Source: Arthrobacter sp. 135MFCol5.1
GTDB lineage: Bacteria > Actinomycetota > Actinomycetes > Actinomycetales > Micrococcaceae
DNA: 64,000 bases
Assembly: GCF_000374865.1 (NCBI RefSeq)
Contig: NZ_KB895458.1
Location: 62,001-126,000, forward strand
Reading direction: 5' to 3'
Positions 24,552-32,940 of this stretch are shown here, in pieces. Position 1 is the stretch's first letter, and the number at the start of each line of letters is the position of its first letter. Both the position numbers and the translations under genes were made by a program. The notes beneath the pieces are model-generated. The model worked only from the letters and a program-made list of their open reading frames with translations. It ran no database searches and was not told the origin of the DNA.

Positions 24552-26848
24552 CAGTGTCCGCCCCGTTCAAGACGGGCGTCGGCGGGCACCTTGTCCCACT
24601 CCGCACCCAGCGCGCGCTCGGCCGCTGTCGGTACCAATCCGGCGGGGGCGAACACACGCGAGGGAACCGCAGGGTCTTCGTTGTCCGTGGTGGCAGCCCC
24701 GGACGCACGGTCACGGAACGCCTTGACCGTGGCGAGCACCGCCGTGGCGATCACGATGATGCTCAGCACCACGAAGATCACTGACAGCCACCCTTGGATG
24801 GCCGTGTTGCGGACCACAGCTTCCATGGCGGCCACCGTCTTGGCGGTGCCGAACTCGGTCTTGCCATCTGCCAGTGCCTTGCTGAAGGCGGCGTTGTTCG
24901 CGAAGTACCCCACGGCCGGAACGGGCGAGAAGATCTTCTGGTAGCTGGCCGTAATGGTGACCACCGCGGCGAAGGCCAACGGCAGGGCAACGATCCAGAG
25001 GTACTTGAAGGTGCCGCGTTTGGCGACGATGGCCAGGCAGACAGCCAGCGCAATGGCCGCCAGGAGCTGGTTGGCGATGCCGAACAGCGGGAACAGCGTG
25101 TTGATGCCGCCGAGCGGATCGGTAACGCCCATCAGCAGCACGGCACCCCACGCGGCGACCATGACGGCGGTGCAGAGCCAGGCACCCGGGCGCCACGAGG
25201 CCTCTTTGAATTTGGGGACGAAGTTGCCGACTGAGTCCTGCAGCATGAACCGGGCCACGCGGGTGCCGGCATCCACGGCGGTGAGGATGAAGAGCGCCTC
25301 GAACATGATGGCGAAGTGGTACCAGAAGGCCATCATGGCCGTCCCGCCCACGAACTGGTGCATGATGTGCGCCAGCCCCACGGCCAGGGTGGGTGCACCG
25401 CCGGTGCGGGAGACGATGCTTTGTTCGCCCACGTTGGCGGCGGTTTCGCTCAGCAGCCCGGGGGTGATGTTCACCCCGCTCAGGCCCAGGCTGTTGACCC
25501 AGGCCGCTGCGGTTTCCACGGTGCCGCCGGTCAGTGCCGCGGGTGCATTCATGGCGAAGTAGAGGCCGCGGTCGATCGAGATGGCCGCAACGAGCGCCAT
25601 GATGGCCACGAAGGATTCCATCAGCATTCCGCCGTACCCGATGTACCGGGTTTGCCGTTCCTTTTCGACCAGTTTGGGGGTGGTGCCGGAGGAGATCAGG
25701 GCATGGAAACCGGACAACGCACCGCAGGCGATGGTGACGAACAGGAAGGGGAACAGCGCGCCGGAGAAGACCGGCCCGTTCTCGCGGCCGGCGAACTCGC
25801 TGAAGGCAGGGACGGTGATTTCCGGGCGGACCACCACGATGGCCAGCGCGAGCATCACGATCACGCCGATCTTCATGAACGTGGAGAGGTAGTCGCGTGG
25901 AGCCAGCAGCAGCCAGACCGGCAGGATCGCGGCGATGAAGCCGTAAATGATGAGGCCCCAGGCGATGGTCACCTTGTCCAGGTGGAACACGGCGGCGCCC
26001 CATTCGGTGTGCGCGACCATGCCGCCGCCGATGATGGCGGCCATCAGCAGGACGAAGCCGATGATGGAGACCTCCATGACCTTGCCGGGCCGGAGGTAGC
26101 GCAGGTACACGCCCATGAACAGGGCGATGGGGATGGTCATGCCCACGGAGAAGACGCCCCACGGGCTTTCGCCCAGGGCATTGACGACGACGAGTGCCAG
26201 GATGGCCACGATGATCACCATGATGAGCAGGGTGGCAATGAGGGCGGCGGTGCCGCCGATGACGCCGAGTTCCTCGCGGGCCATCTGGCCAAGTGACCGG
26301 CCGCCACGGCGCATGGAGAAGAACATCACCAGGTAGTCCTGGACCGCGCCTGCGAAGACGACGCCGACGATGATCCAGATGGTGCCGGGCAGGTAGCCCA
26401 TCTGGGCCGCGATGACGGGGCCCACCAACGGCCCGGCGCCTGCGATGGCGGCGAAGTGGTGGCCGAAGAGGACGTTGCGGTCGGTCCGGACGTAGTCCTT
26501 GCCGTCGGCCTTGTACTCGGCGGGGGTGGCGCGGCGGTCGTCAGGCTTGGTGATGTAGCGTTCGATCACCTTGGAGTAGAAGCGGTAGCCGATCAGGTAG
26601 GTGCAGACGGAGGCGAACACGAACCAGATGGCGTTGACGGTTTCCCCGCGGACCACCGCCAGCATGAACCAGGCAACACCGCCCAGCAGGGCGATCGCCG
26701 CCCAGAGCGCGATCTTTCCGGGCGTCCATTTCCGGTCTTCGGCTTCGAGCGTTGCTTGGTCCACGGCGGGCGGGGGAAGGTCCGGGTCCGTCGCCAGCCC
26801 GCCCTCCGCCCGGGATCCGTAGTTCCGCTGGTCCGGTATTCCGGCCAT
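24551..26848 (-). CDS. cstA: carbon starvation protein CstA (peptide/pyruvate transporter family)
   Basis: 765 residues with ~16 or more hydrophobic segments and the family signature stretches (GPVIAAQMGYLPGTIWIIVG; VFAGAVQDYLVMFFSMRRGG; SGFHALISSGTTPKLV). A ~75-residue hydrophilic N-terminus precedes the first helix, and a ~45-residue hydrophilic tail follows the last. The ATG has GGAGGAG close upstream. CstA imports peptides or pyruvate on carbon limitation. Operon cstA-ybdD. Confidence 0.92.
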   Translation of the reverse strand: MAGIPDQRNYGSRAEGGLATDPDLPPPAVDQATLEAEDRKWTPGKIALWAAIALLGGVAWFMLAVVRGETVNAIWFVFASVCTYLIGYRFYSKVIERYITKPDDRRATPAEYKADGKDYVRTDRNVLFGHHFAAIAGAGPLVGPVIAAQMGYLPGTIWIIVGVVFAGAVQDYLVMFFSMRRGGRSLGQMAREELGVIGGTAALIATLLIMVIIVAILALVVVNALGESPWGVFSVGMTIPIALFMGVYLRYLRPGKVMEVSIIGFVLLMAAIIGGGMVAHTEWGAAVFHLDKVTIAWGLIIYGFIAAILPVWLLLAPRDYLSTFMKIGVIVMLALAIVVVRPEITVPAFSEFAGRENGPVFSGALFPFLFVTIACGALSGFHALISSGTTPKLVEKERQTRYIGYGGMLMESFVAIMALVAAISIDRGLYFAMNAPAALTGGTVETAAAWVNSLGLSGVNITPGLLSETAANVGEQSIVSRTGGAPTLAVGLAHIMHQFVGGTAMMAFWYHFAIMFEALFILTAVDAGTRVARFMLQDSVGNFVPKFKEASWRPGAWLCTAVMVAAWGAVLLMGVTDPLGGINTLFPLFGIANQLLAAIALAVCLAIVAKRGTFKYLWIVALPLAFAAVVTITASYQKIFSPVPAVGYFANNAAFSKALADGKTEFGTAKTVAAMEAVVRNTAIQGWLSVIFVVLSIIVIATAVLATVKAFRDRASGAATTDNEDPAVPSRVFAPAGLVPTAAERALGAEWDKVPADARLERGGH

Positions 26849-27025
26849 GTCTCCTCCTTGAGAGTGTTCCCGCTTCTGCTAACCGGCACCCTACCAAGGC
26901 TCCGTCGGGCAGGAACGGCGGTGCGCGGCGCGCCTTGGGGCTGTGCGGTGAGCGGCGGCGAACCGGCGACGAACGAGCGGGAAACATGTGCCGGAAACGG
27001 GGTGGGCGGCTGCCGGCTCCGGTTC

Positions 27026-29881
27026 CTAACCCACGCTGCGCCGGGACATGGGCAGCCTGGCACGGGTGAGGGCCCACGCGAGCGCCGCCCCCGTCAACGG
27101 CACCGCCGCCACGAGGACGGACAGGTGCAGCCACGGGACTTCGACGGCGGTCCGCAGGTCCGTGGAGAGCGCCAGGAGGACGGCGGGCACGGTTCCAGCC
27201 AGTGTTCCCAGCACCACCCCGACGCCGCTGGTGAACAGTGCTTGGGACCCGGCCAGCGTCTTCCGCAACCGGGGCGCGGCGCCCACCCCGGCCAGCGTGG
27301 CATGGTCTGCGCGGGCGTCCGCCATTGACAGGCCGGTGGTGATCCCCGCAGCGCTGAAGGTGATGAGCGCACTGACGGCGACAATGACCCAGGTGGTCCA
27401 CTGGCTGCCCTGGGAGATGCCCGGTTCAGCCCGGAAGGTCATGCCCGGCAGCCCGTAGACCGATGCCGCCGCGGCGGACGCCGCATCCGTTTCCGCCTCC
27501 GACGGGGCGCCGGCCAACTGGACCAGCAGGGCCGCTGGTTCCGGGTGCAAATCGAGCCGCTGCGCCGTGGCGGGTGACACGATGCCGTAATAGGGGACGG
27601 GAACCACCGGCTCGAGCACTGCCGCGGCGAGCGGCGTGCTGCTGACCGTGGACGGGACCGTGCCGGGCCCTTGCACCGCCGCCTCATGGGTCCGCACGTC
27701 CTGTGCCTGGAGCAGCACGTGTCCGCCGCTGACGAAAACCGGGTTGGTCACCACCATCCCGCCGGCGTTCAGCACGGCCAGGACCTCCGGCGTGGCGTCC
27801 CGGCCGAGCACGGCGCGAACATCCTTTTCGCCGCCCACCAGGACCGTCCCGTCGTAGGACGACCGAAGGGCCATCGAACCGCGGCACCGCCAATCACCCG
27901 GATCCGCCAGCCTCCCCTGCGGCGTTCGCGGACACGCGTTGGCCTCTGGCAGGGCCAGCGAATACTGCAGGCAGTTGGACGAGGACGTCCGGGCCGGCAG
28001 CCCGGGGCCGGCCTGGCCGTCCATGCAGGTGCGGGTGCTTTCCGGGGCGGTGATGGGGTGGCTCCATTCCACCGTGCCCAAAGCCCCGGCCACGGCAGCG
28101 GAAAGTGCGGACGCGTCCACGTGCACAGGCGGTTGCCTGTTGCCGCCGGCACCCGTCGGCGGGTCCACCACCAGGGGCAGCGACGCCTGGTTCTCCAGGC
28201 CTCCCCACCAGTGCGATTGCCGCATCCCGGCTTGTTGGCTGGCCGAGAGCACCATGGCGGCGCTGGCCAGCGCCGCTGCTGCAAGTACTGCGGCGACGGC
28301 GGGAACGCTCCGTCCCCGGTTCCTGGCCGAGTCCCGTGCCGCCATCCGGAGGGACAGGGTCATCCACTGCGTGCGGGAGGTGAGGCTGAGGACCAGCCAG
28401 CCGGTGACCATGACCAGGCCGGCAACGCCAAGCACGGCACCGAGGATCAGGATAGTGACCACCAGGGGCAGCTCCGCGGCCCGCTGATCGGGATCGGAGG
28501 TGGACGTGCCCAGGACCCAGCCGGCCAGCAGGAGGACCGCCGCAGCCACCAGGGCCACGGCACCTGCAACAGTGGACCGCCGCGCCGTCGGAGCCGGTGC
28601 CCGCCCCGATTTCAACGCGCCAAATACCGCCTGGCGTGACACCTGCCGGGCCGGCACCAGGGCTGCAATAACGCAGGCCACCAGGCCCATGGCCGCGGCG
28701 GCCAGGGTCATGGGGACGTCCGGGTGCACGCCCGCCAGCCGGACGGATCCGGCCAGTCGGACCAGATGGACGACGACGGCAGCGGCTCCCAGCCCCACCG
28801 CGGCCCCCGCGGCAACAGCGATGCCGCCAAGCCACAGTCCGCCTGCGGTGACTACCGCGCGGATGGTGGGGCTTTCCGCCCCGGATGATGCCAGGAGTGC
28901 CAACTCCCGCACCTGCTGCTTGGCTCCCACGGCGAACGCGGCGCCGGCCAGCAGGCCAACTTCCAGGAGTGCGAGCGCGCCGACCAGGCCGAAGGTGGCG
29001 TAGACGGCCAGCAGTGCCGAGGAGTCGTTGTGGGGCTGCGAACCCGGGACGACGCGCTGTTCGAGGGGCGGCGGGTCCAGGACCACGCTGCGGGACAGCA
29101 CGGCCACGCCTTTGCTGTTGGCGTCCTTGATGTAGTCCCAGGTCACGGGCTCGGGCCCCACCAGGTAGTACGACACCGACAGGTGGGTCTGCGGTCCGGC
29201 GCCGAGATTCGCCGGCACCTGGCGGGACTGCAGGTACAGGAAGCTGTTGCCGTCCGAGGCCCCGGCATCGCGAATGGTGCCGACCGGCACGAAGGTTCCT
29301 GCCGACGTCGTGATTTCCTGGCCGAATGCGAGGTTGAAGCGGGCCATCAGCCCGGGCGAGGCAAGGACTTCCGCCCCTCCACGCGGCGCCCGCCCGTCCA
29401 GGAGCGTGAATTTCCCGGCGAAGGCCGGATTAAGTGCGTCCACTTCGCGCCCCTGCAGTGCTACCAGGGCTTCCCCAACCCCTGTGGTCAGCTGCAGCTG
29501 GCGCTGTGGCAGGACCTGGTAGCCGGCCGGCAGGACATCGCGGGGGTCGGCCGGCTTGAAGTCCGGGTCGTAGCGGCCGGTACTGGAGGCCACCATGGCA
29601 TCGTTGAGCGGGTCCTGGAGCGAGTCGGCGCCGGGAACCGGGAGGGCGCTGAACCGGGCCTGCGTTCGGCCGAGTTCGTAGTCCACGATTTCCGCGGGCG
29701 TCCGCTGGGAGCTCTGGTAAAGGGTGGCTGCACCTGTCATCCCGGCCACCGGCACCATGATCAGCACGATGATCAGCAGGGACCGTCCCTTGTGGCGGGC
29801 GATGTCGCGGCGCGCGAGCCGCACGGCAACGCGAAGGCTGCTCCGGCGGCCATAGGGCGCCGGAGCCACGTCCAACGGCAT
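27026..29881 (-). CDS. FtsX/MacB-type ABC transporter permease
   Basis: 951 residues. A short basic leader with RLARRDIARHKGRS precedes the first helix (LLIIVLIMVPVAGMTGAATL), a large extracytoplasmic domain (~50-280), a central block of helices with FtsX-like sequence (~290-530), a second extracytoplasmic domain and three C-terminal helices: the duplicated FtsX layout. Its ATG overlaps the ATPase stop by one base. With the adjacent ATPase it should form an exporter or mechanotransmission complex; the substrate is unknown. Expression is probably controlled by the PadR protein encoded first in the operon. Confidence 0.85.
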   Translation of the reverse strand: MPLDVAPAPYGRRSSLRVAVRLARRDIARHKGRSLLIIVLIMVPVAGMTGAATLYQSSQRTPAEIVDYELGRTQARFSALPVPGADSLQDPLNDAMVASSTGRYDPDFKPADPRDVLPAGYQVLPQRQLQLTTGVGEALVALQGREVDALNPAFAGKFTLLDGRAPRGGAEVLASPGLMARFNLAFGQEITTSAGTFVPVGTIRDAGASDGNSFLYLQSRQVPANLGAGPQTHLSVSYYLVGPEPVTWDYIKDANSKGVAVLSRSVVLDPPPLEQRVVPGSQPHNDSSALLAVYATFGLVGALALLEVGLLAGAAFAVGAKQQVRELALLASSGAESPTIRAVVTAGGLWLGGIAVAAGAAVGLGAAAVVVHLVRLAGSVRLAGVHPDVPMTLAAAAMGLVACVIAALVPARQVSRQAVFGALKSGRAPAPTARRSTVAGAVALVAAAVLLLAGWVLGTSTSDPDQRAAELPLVVTILILGAVLGVAGLVMVTGWLVLSLTSRTQWMTLSLRMAARDSARNRGRSVPAVAAVLAAAALASAAMVLSASQQAGMRQSHWWGGLENQASLPLVVDPPTGAGGNRQPPVHVDASALSAAVAGALGTVEWSHPITAPESTRTCMDGQAGPGLPARTSSSNCLQYSLALPEANACPRTPQGRLADPGDWRCRGSMALRSSYDGTVLVGGEKDVRAVLGRDATPEVLAVLNAGGMVVTNPVFVSGGHVLLQAQDVRTHEAAVQGPGTVPSTVSSTPLAAAVLEPVVPVPYYGIVSPATAQRLDLHPEPAALLVQLAGAPSEAETDAASAAAASVYGLPGMTFRAEPGISQGSQWTTWVIVAVSALITFSAAGITTGLSMADARADHATLAGVGAAPRLRKTLAGSQALFTSGVGVVLGTLAGTVPAVLLALSTDLRTAVEVPWLHLSVLVAAVPLTGAALAWALTRARLPMSRRSVG

Positions 29882-30618
29882 CAGAGTCCGGCCTGGGTGA
29901 GGAGCATGGTGGGGTCGTGCATGGCGGTGGCCTGGTCGATGATCCGGCCATCCCTGAGGAAGACCACCCTGTCAGCCCAGGCGGCATGCCGCGCTTCATG
30001 GGTGACAAGCATGACGGCGGCACCGGCGTCGGCTCGGGACCGCAGGACCTCCATGACCCCCTGGCCGGTGGTGGAGTCCAGGGCCCCGGTGGGTTCATCG
30101 GCCAGGATCAGCCGCCGTTGGCCCACGATGGCCCGGGCTATGGCTACGCGCTGCTGCTGGCCGCCGGACATCTGGTCCATGTACCGGGAGGCGAGCTCTG
30201 GTATCCCCACCTGCCGGAGCGCGTCGGCTGCCTGCCGGCGCGCCTTCCTGGCCGATGTCCCGTCCAGTTCCAGGGGCAGTGCCACGTTCTCCTCGGCCGT
30301 CAGCGTGGGAACCAGGTTGAAATCCTGGAACACGTACCCCACTGCGCGGCGGCGCAGCCGGGCCAGCTCGTTCAGGCCCAGCCCCGCCAGGGGCGTGGAC
30401 TCCACGAAGACAGCGCCCGACGTCGGGCGGTCCAGGCCGCCGGCCAGGGCCAGCAGGGAGGACTTGCCGGAGCCCGAGGGGCCCATGACGGCCACGAACT
30501 CCCCCGCGCCGATGGTGAGGTCCACATCGCGAAGCGCGGCGACCGCCGTCGCGCCCGCACCGAAGGTCCTGCCGACTTTGGCGAGCTCAAGGACCTGCTG
30601 CGGCCCCTGGACGCTCAC
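29881..30618 (-). CDS. LolD/MacB-type ABC transporter ATPase
   Basis: 245 residues with Walker A GPSGSGKSS, signature MSGGQQQRVAIARAI, Walker B RLILADEPTGALDS and switch His in LVTHEARHAA. The Q-loop reads GYVFQDFNLVPTLTAEENVA. All motifs are intact. The GTG start overlaps the PadR gene stop by four bases. It energises the adjacent FtsX-type permease. Confidence 0.92.
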   Translation of the reverse strand: MSVQGPQQVLELAKVGRTFGAGATAVAALRDVDLTIGAGEFVAVMGPSGSGKSSLLALAGGLDRPTSGAVFVESTPLAGLGLNELARLRRRAVGYVFQDFNLVPTLTAEENVALPLELDGTSARKARRQAADALRQVGIPELASRYMDQMSGGQQQRVAIARAIVGQRRLILADEPTGALDSTTGQGVMEVLRSRADAGAAVMLVTHEARHAAWADRVVFLRDGRIIDQATAMHDPTMLLTQAGL

Positions 30619-31220
30619 CGGCGGGCGTCCGCGTTCAGCGGGGAATCTTCCGTGGCCCCGTTGGATGCCTTCCGGGCAGTGGCCGCCGCGGCGGACTGTG
30701 CCTGCTGGACCATCCTGGCCTCGCAGAGGTCCAGCCAGCGGACCTCCGCTTCGGTTTGGAAGATCAGCGAGTCAAGCACCAGCAGCCAGGCGGTGTCCGC
30801 CGCGCGCTGGTTCGCCGCGGTGTCGCGTCGGGCCTTGGTGTAATCCTGCAAGGCCCTGATGGATGCCACGCGCTGGGCCTGGATGATGGCCTGGACGTCC
30901 ACGCCGGGCAGCGTCACGGCGAGCGCGAGCTTGATGGCGAGCTCGTTGCGGGGCGGGTTGCTGCGTTCGACGGGCGCGGCGAACCAGCTGCGGACCTCGG
31001 CCTGGCCGGCCGGGGTGATGCTGTAGACGACGTGGCCCTCGCCGTCGTCGCCGTCCTTGGCCACCAGCGCATCACGTTCCAGCCGGTCCAGCGTGGTGTA
31101 CACCTGCCCGATGTTCAAGGGCCAGGTGGCCCCTGTGCGGTTCTCGAACTCGACCCGCAGCTGGTAGCCGTAGCGCGGCTGGTCCTGCAGCAGGGCGAGG
31201 AGGCTGTGGCGTATGGACAT
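30615..31220 (-). CDS. PadR family transcriptional regulator
   Basis: Start at ATG 31220 (MSIRHSLLALLQDQPRYGYQ), with GGGGGAG upstream. 201 residues: N-terminal winged helix (YGYQLRVEFENRTGATWPLN, then QVYTTLDRLERDALVA and the wing) and a helical C-terminal PadR dimerisation region. First gene of the padR-ATPase-permease operon. A 12-bp inverted repeat lies 27-59 bases upstream of its start and is the likely operator, giving autoregulation and control of the transporter. Confidence 0.85.
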   Translation of the reverse strand: MSIRHSLLALLQDQPRYGYQLRVEFENRTGATWPLNIGQVYTTLDRLERDALVAKDGDDGEGHVVYSITPAGQAEVRSWFAAPVERSNPPRNELAIKLALAVTLPGVDVQAIIQAQRVASIRALQDYTKARRDTAANQRAADTAWLLVLDSLIFQTEAEVRWLDLCEARMVQQAQSAAAATARKASNGATEDSPLNADARR

Positions 31221-31246
31221 TGTGCTCCCCCGGGCTGGCATCTACC

Positions 31247-31279
31247 GGTATGCACGAGCCCCCAAGACTCGTGCATACC
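31247..31279. promoter_or_regulatory. inverted repeat upstream of the padR operon (probable PadR operator)
   Basis: Perfect 12-bp arms GGTATGCACGAG and CTCGTGCATACC separated by nine bases. PadR operators commonly contain ATGT/ACAT-like inverted repeats near their own promoter; here the arms contain ATGC/GCAT. Position and perfection support an operator. Confidence 0.65.
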
Positions 31280-31338
31280 GCGTATGGACCACACTAACGG
31301 GCAGGGCGCGGTCATGGCAATACTGAGTATCTAGGTCC

Positions 31339-32322
31339 CTACATGACCAGAAGGACCTTGCCCACATGGTCCCCACTGTCGAAATAGCTGTGGGCCGCGC
31401 TGACCTGGTCCAGCGGAAAGGTCTTGGCAACGAGCGGGCGGATCCTGCCATCCACGATCAGCGGCCACACGGCGTCCCGGACGGCACTCATGATGGCCCC
31501 CTTCTCCGCCACGGGCCGGGGCCGCAACGCCGTGGCCACCACGGCCGCACGCTTCTTCAACAGCAGCCCCAGGTCCAGCTCCCCCTTGGTGCCGCCCTGC
31601 AGGCCGATCACCACCAGCCGGCCGTAGTCGGCCAGGGCATCCACATTCCGGGAAAGGTACTTGGCCCCCACGACGTCCAGGATGACATCGGCACCCTTGC
31701 CCTCATTTTGGCGGCGCAGGCTCTCGGGGAAGTCCTCTTCCTTGTAGTTGATGGCGATGTCCGCACCGAGGAACGCCTTGGCGGTGCCCACCTTCTCGTC
31801 CGTGCCTGCCGTAGCGGCAACCTTGGCGCCAAACGCCTTGGCCAACTGGATGGCCATGGTGCCGATTCCGCCCGTGGCACCGTGGATCAGGACCGTCTCA
31901 CCCGGCTGCAACTGCGCTGTCATGATCAGGTTGGAATATACCGTCGCCGCCACCTCGGGCAGCGAGGCCGCAGTGACCAGGTCAACCCCGTCGGGCACGC
32001 GCAGCACCTGTTCGGCCGGGACCGCCACCTGCTGGGCGTAACCGCCGCCGGCCAGCAGGGCCACCACCTTGTCCCCCACCGAGAACGGCTTGCTGACGCC
32101 GGGGCCGAAACCTGAGATCCGGCCCGATACTTCCAGCCCGGGGATTTCGGAGGCCCCGGGAGGCGGCGGGTAGAAGCCGCGGCGCTGCTGCACGTCCGCC
32201 CGGTTCAAGCCGGCAGCCACCACATCGATCAGCACTTCGCCCTGGCCGGGTACCGGCGCATCCACGTCGCGGACTTCCAGCACTTCCGGGCCGCCCGGTT
32301 CTGAGATGTAGACGGCTTTCAT
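31339..32322 (-). CDS. NAD(P)H-dependent quinone oxidoreductase, zinc-independent MDR type
   Basis: Start at ATG 32322 (MKAVYISEPGGPEVLEV) with GGGAGAGG upstream; the longer frame runs through the tRNA. 327 residues: GroES-like N-terminal domain, then a Rossmann fold with GATGGIGTMAIQLAKAFGAK. The catalytic-zinc ligands of alcohol dehydrogenases are missing. Resembles the PIG3/QOR branch. Reduces quinones in the cytosol; the specific substrate is unknown. Confidence 0.85.
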   Translation of the reverse strand: MKAVYISEPGGPEVLEVRDVDAPVPGQGEVLIDVVAAGLNRADVQQRRGFYPPPPGASEIPGLEVSGRISGFGPGVSKPFSVGDKVVALLAGGGYAQQVAVPAEQVLRVPDGVDLVTAASLPEVAATVYSNLIMTAQLQPGETVLIHGATGGIGTMAIQLAKAFGAKVAATAGTDEKVGTAKAFLGADIAINYKEEDFPESLRRQNEGKGADVILDVVGAKYLSRNVDALADYGRLVVIGLQGGTKGELDLGLLLKKRAAVVATALRPRPVAEKGAIMSAVRDAVWPLIVDGRIRPLVAKTFPLDQVSAAHSYFDSGDHVGKVLLVM

Positions 32323-32431
32323 GGACCTCTCCCGTTCCTGATTCAAATCCTGGCTGCAACCAGTGTGCACCGGACTCCTGCCCGCGGCCTGTTTTGTTGC
32401 AGGCAAGTGCCTATGAAACACTACTAGCTGA

Positions 32432-32519
32432 GGAAGGTTGTCCGAGCGGCCGAAGGAGCTGGTCTTGAAAACCAGTGTGCGGTAACCCCGTACCAAGAGT
32501 TCGAATCTCTTACCTTCCG
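32432..32519 (+). tRNA. tRNA-Ser (anticodon UGA)
   Basis: Acceptor arms GGAAGGT and ACCTTCC with G discriminator; anticodon stem CTGGT/ACCAG with loop CTTGAAA gives anticodon TGA; a long variable arm marks tRNA-Ser; T-arm contains GTTCGAATC. CCA is not encoded. Confidence 0.95.
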
Positions 32520-32527
32520 CAAGGGAA

Positions 32528-32562
32528 CCCCTGGCAGCCGGCACCGGCCGCCAGGGGCTTTT
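32528..32562 (+). terminator. rho-independent terminator after tRNA-Ser(UGA)
   Basis: Stem CCCCTGGC / GCCAGGGG followed by CTTTTTG, nine bases after the tRNA. Confidence 0.8.
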
Positions 32563-32940
32563 TGCTTTAAGTCCCCGTGCCCGGCCGTGTTGCCGGTACG
32601 TAAATTCTTTGGATAAAGCCGCCGCAAACACCTGGACGCAATGCTACTGGCGGGTATCGTTTGTGACTGCCGGCACACCCCCGGGTTGTCGGCGAGCATC
32701 ACTCCCGCCACCAGCATCTCCGGAACGGGCTTGGGGAAAAGCCCGGGCCGGACGGTGGGGCGCTCCGCTGGGGAACGCCCCACCGAATGCACGCGCCAGC
32801 AACCTTGCGTTCATTCAGTGCTGTTGTCATGTGCCTGGACAACCAACAGGCCAGGCACATTCCTGCCCAGTCCGATCCATGAAGCATGGACGCACCCACC
32901 GGACCACCCACCCGGTACTCCTCAATGAAAGTAAGAGCGG
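32563..32940. other. 378-bp intergenic region upstream of the secreted nuclease gene
   Basis: No supported gene. It must hold the promoter of the nuclease gene; no clear operator was found. The last bases (AAGAGCGG) are a weak ribosome site. Confidence 0.4.

Noticed and set aside
25316..26296. 326-codon plus-strand frame inside cstA
   Set aside because: Antisense to a membrane protein; very rich in Gly, Asp, Glu, His as expected from reversed hydrophobic codons, no start signal.
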